Source: Verrucomicrobiales bacterium (GTDB lineage: Bacteria > Verrucomicrobiota > Verrucomicrobiia > Limisphaerales > JAFMIX01). Taken from it: 13,819 nt of DNA. The notes below the pieces were generated by a model that was not told where the DNA came from, made no database searches, and worked only from the letters and a program-made list of their open reading frames with translations. The translations under genes and the position numbers were made by a program. The stretch's first letter is position 1, and every line of letters begins with the position of its first letter. Where the stretch lies: the NCBI GenBank assembly GCA_017853785.1, contig JAFMIX010000029.1, forward strand, positions 1-13,819, in the 5' to 3' direction. Positions 12,350 through 13,819 of this stretch are shown in pieces.

Positions 12350-13555
12350 TCAGCCGGATTTTGCCCGCGCCATTCCCGCGTTCTGCCCCCGATAAGTCGC
12401 CAGAAAATATATCATGATGCCTGCCGCCACCGCAGCGATGCCGCCCCAGAAGACCGGCCACCGCGTGCCCGTCGAAGTCGCGCAGGCATTGAACCACCAG
12501 CCCGTGCCGAGGTAGCCGATCAAATTGCCCACGCCGCCGGTCATGAGCGAGAACAGCGCCTGCGCCCGCGCGCGCCACGCCGGATCAATCCGTTCATCCA
12601 GATAGATCTGCGCCGTGATGAAATAGAACGTGTAAGACAACCCGTGCAACGTGATGCCCACGAGCAGCCATCCCGGAAGATCGAGCGCGCAACAGATAAA
12701 GCGCACAAAACTGAAACCCAGCCCCGCGAGAAAAATCCATTTCAGCCGCAGCCGCAGGAACAACCCCGCCAACGCGAACATCGCAAAAATTTCCGTCGTC
12801 TGCCCCAGCGTCATCCAAGCTGAGACGTGCTCGAAACCCAGCTGCTTCAGGTGCGGCGGCGTCAGCGGATAGAACGCCGCGAGCGGGATGTTCAGCAACG
12901 CGGCGGTGATAAAGACCACCCGCGTGTCGCGCTGCTTCAGCAACACCAGCGCGTCCCAGCCGAGCCGCTCCCGCCACGTCACCTGGTCCTTCGATTCCGG
13001 CGGCGGCACGTTTGGCAGTAGATACGTGAACGCCGCGATCACCAGCCACGCGCCAGCTGCCATGTAACCCGCAAGCGTGGAGGCATCCGCGCCGAGCGCG
13101 CTGGCCAGCCAGCAGCCGCACATCCAGCCGATCGTCCCCATCGCGCGGACCGGACCGAACTCGCGCGTGGAATTTTTCAGCCGCGAGAAAATGATGCTCG
13201 TGGAGATGCTCGCCGACGGCGCGGAGCATAGCGCGAGCATCTGGATCAGCCCCAGCACCACGCCGGCCGGCCAACTGCGTTCGATGCTGAACGTGGCAAG
13301 CGCCAGTGCGCCTGCGGTGGCCACGGCCAGTCCGCGCAACACTTTCACCGGGGCAAAATGCCGGTCCGCCATCGCCCCGAAGATGAGCGGCGAGATGAAC
13401 GCGGCGATCGCGCCCGTCGCGAAAGCGTAAGAGCGCAGTCCCCCAAGGCCGTGCGCCTCCAGCACCGCGCTCAACGGCACGAACCACATGCTCATTGCCA
13501 TCCATTGCAGGAAGAACAGCGCCATCAGCTCCGCGTATTCCGCCCAGCGTTTCAC
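12350..13555 (-). CDS. MFS transporter, nucleoside:H+ symporter (NupG/XapB) type
   Basis: The 401-residue protein has about 12 hydrophobic helices and looks like the NHS family: AELMALFFLQWMAMSMWFVPL (helix 1), FISPLIFGAMADRHFAPVKVL (loop 2-3 with the conserved AD+), GPVRAMGTIGWMCGCWLA (helix 5), a large cytoplasmic loop (PPPESKDQVTWRERLG), then GLSYTFYFITAQIYLDERI and the LFSLMTGGVGNLIGYLGTGWW block near helices 10-11. E. coli NupG is 418 residues. It should import nucleosides or a related sugar-linked compound with protons; the substrate is not provable here. GTG 13555 overlaps the upstream stop (GTGA), indicating translational coupling. It is convergent with the cyclase gene, 22 bases apart, with no clear terminator. 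Confidence 0.85.
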   Translation of the reverse strand: MKRWAEYAELMALFFLQWMAMSMWFVPLSAVLEAHGLGGLRSYAFATGAIAAFISPLIFGAMADRHFAPVKVLRGLAVATAGALALATFSIERSWPAGVVLGLIQMLALCSAPSASISTSIIFSRLKNSTREFGPVRAMGTIGWMCGCWLASALGADASTLAGYMAAGAWLVIAAFTYLLPNVPPPESKDQVTWRERLGWDALVLLKQRDTRVVFITAALLNIPLAAFYPLTPPHLKQLGFEHVSAWMTLGQTTEIFAMFALAGLFLRLRLKWIFLAGLGFSFVRFICCALDLPGWLLVGITLHGLSYTFYFITAQIYLDERIDPAWRARAQALFSLMTGGVGNLIGYLGTGWWFNACATSTGTRWPVFWGGIAAVAAGIMIYFLATYRGQNAGMARAKSG

Positions 13556-13819
13556 GCGTAGAAATCCTTCGCCAGCAGCAGCGTCAACTCATGCACCGCG
13601 AGTTGCAACTCCGCGAGCGTGTCGAAATTTTCCGCCGGCAGCTTGCCCGTCTCCGCCGCACGCTGGCAGCACTTGAACCGGCGGTTCAGCGGCAGCGCCG
13701 TGTCATTGAAGCCGAGTTCGCCGAGCAACCACTCCACTTTGCCGGCGAGTTTCTTGGTGGCGCGAATTTTTCTGAGTGCGGCTTCAGCGGAAATCTCGCC
13801 GGCACTGACGGCGATGAGT
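13552..13819 (-). CDS. Unrecognised protein, C-terminal part only
   Basis: The minus-strand frame is open from the window edge (first full codon at 13818) to TGA at 13552-13554. The 88 visible residues are soluble and helical, with a basic stretch (LRKIRATKKLAGK), WLLGELGFNDTALPLNRRFK, two adjacent Cys (KCCQRA), and an amphipathic end HELTLLLAKDFYA. No family is recognised and the N-terminus is outside the window. The stop overlaps the GTG start of the MFS gene by four bases, so the two are cotranscribed and coupled; a shared role in handling the transported compound is possible but unproven. Confidence 0.6.
   Translation of the reverse strand, partial: LIAVSAGEISAEAALRKIRATKKLAGKVEWLLGELGFNDTALPLNRRFKCCQRAAETGKLPAENFDTLAELQLAVHELTLLLAKDFYA

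Overview
The window looks like chromosomal DNA from a GC-rich Gram-negative bacterium, most likely a Verrucomicrobiota member of the Limisphaerales/Pedosphaera type. This is inference from gene content: a GF(T/A)LIELLVVIAIIA pseudopilin, a FecR plus CHASE2-cyclase pair, a divergent Mla-type lipid transporter, SOUL and PGPGW proteins, and few Shine-Dalgarno sequences. No phage, insertion sequence or CRISPR array is visible.

Layout. Bases 1-824 hold the 3' end of a membrane protein (possibly TerC-like) whose tail and stop codon come from a palindromic repeat, a decayed voltage-gated ion channel, and a PGPGW membrane protein with an apparent 1-nt loss in an A-run at its SD-preceded start. Bases 825-2857 carry a SOUL lipoprotein (minus), a nucleoside phosphorylase/MTAN-like protein (plus) and a GmhB-like heptose-bisphosphate phosphatase (minus). 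Bases 2858-3918 have an AT-richer upstream region with dyads, then a two-gene unit: a stand-alone LuxR-type HTH protein and a small one-helix membrane protein with a Cys/His-rich tail. Next come tRNA-Arg(CCG) with its promoter and a compact mlaE-mlaF-mlaD-like operon (4169-6956). A type II pseudopilin gene broken by one amber codon follows. On the minus strand, tRNA-His(GTG), rplM and rpsI run 8924 to 7894, ending in a strong intrinsic terminator. A FecR-domain protein (plus) has a strong sigma70 promoter and its own terminator and is followed by a CHASE2-adenylate/guanylate cyclase. Convergent to the cyclase is a nucleoside:H+ symporter-like MFS gene, translationally coupled to an unrecognised gene cut by the window edge.

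Function. The Mla-like genes would form an inner-membrane phospholipid transporter. Its ATPase is the most striking protein here: Walker A is intact, but the Q-loop Gln, the LSGGQ signature, the Walker B Glu and the H-loop His are all replaced. The FecR/CHASE2-cyclase pair looks like an envelope-signal to cyclic-nucleotide module with a perfect intrinsic terminator between the two genes. Three clearly broken or frame-disturbed genes (channel, PGPGW, pseudopilin) sit beside intact housekeeping genes, so either local decay or sequencing error must be considered.
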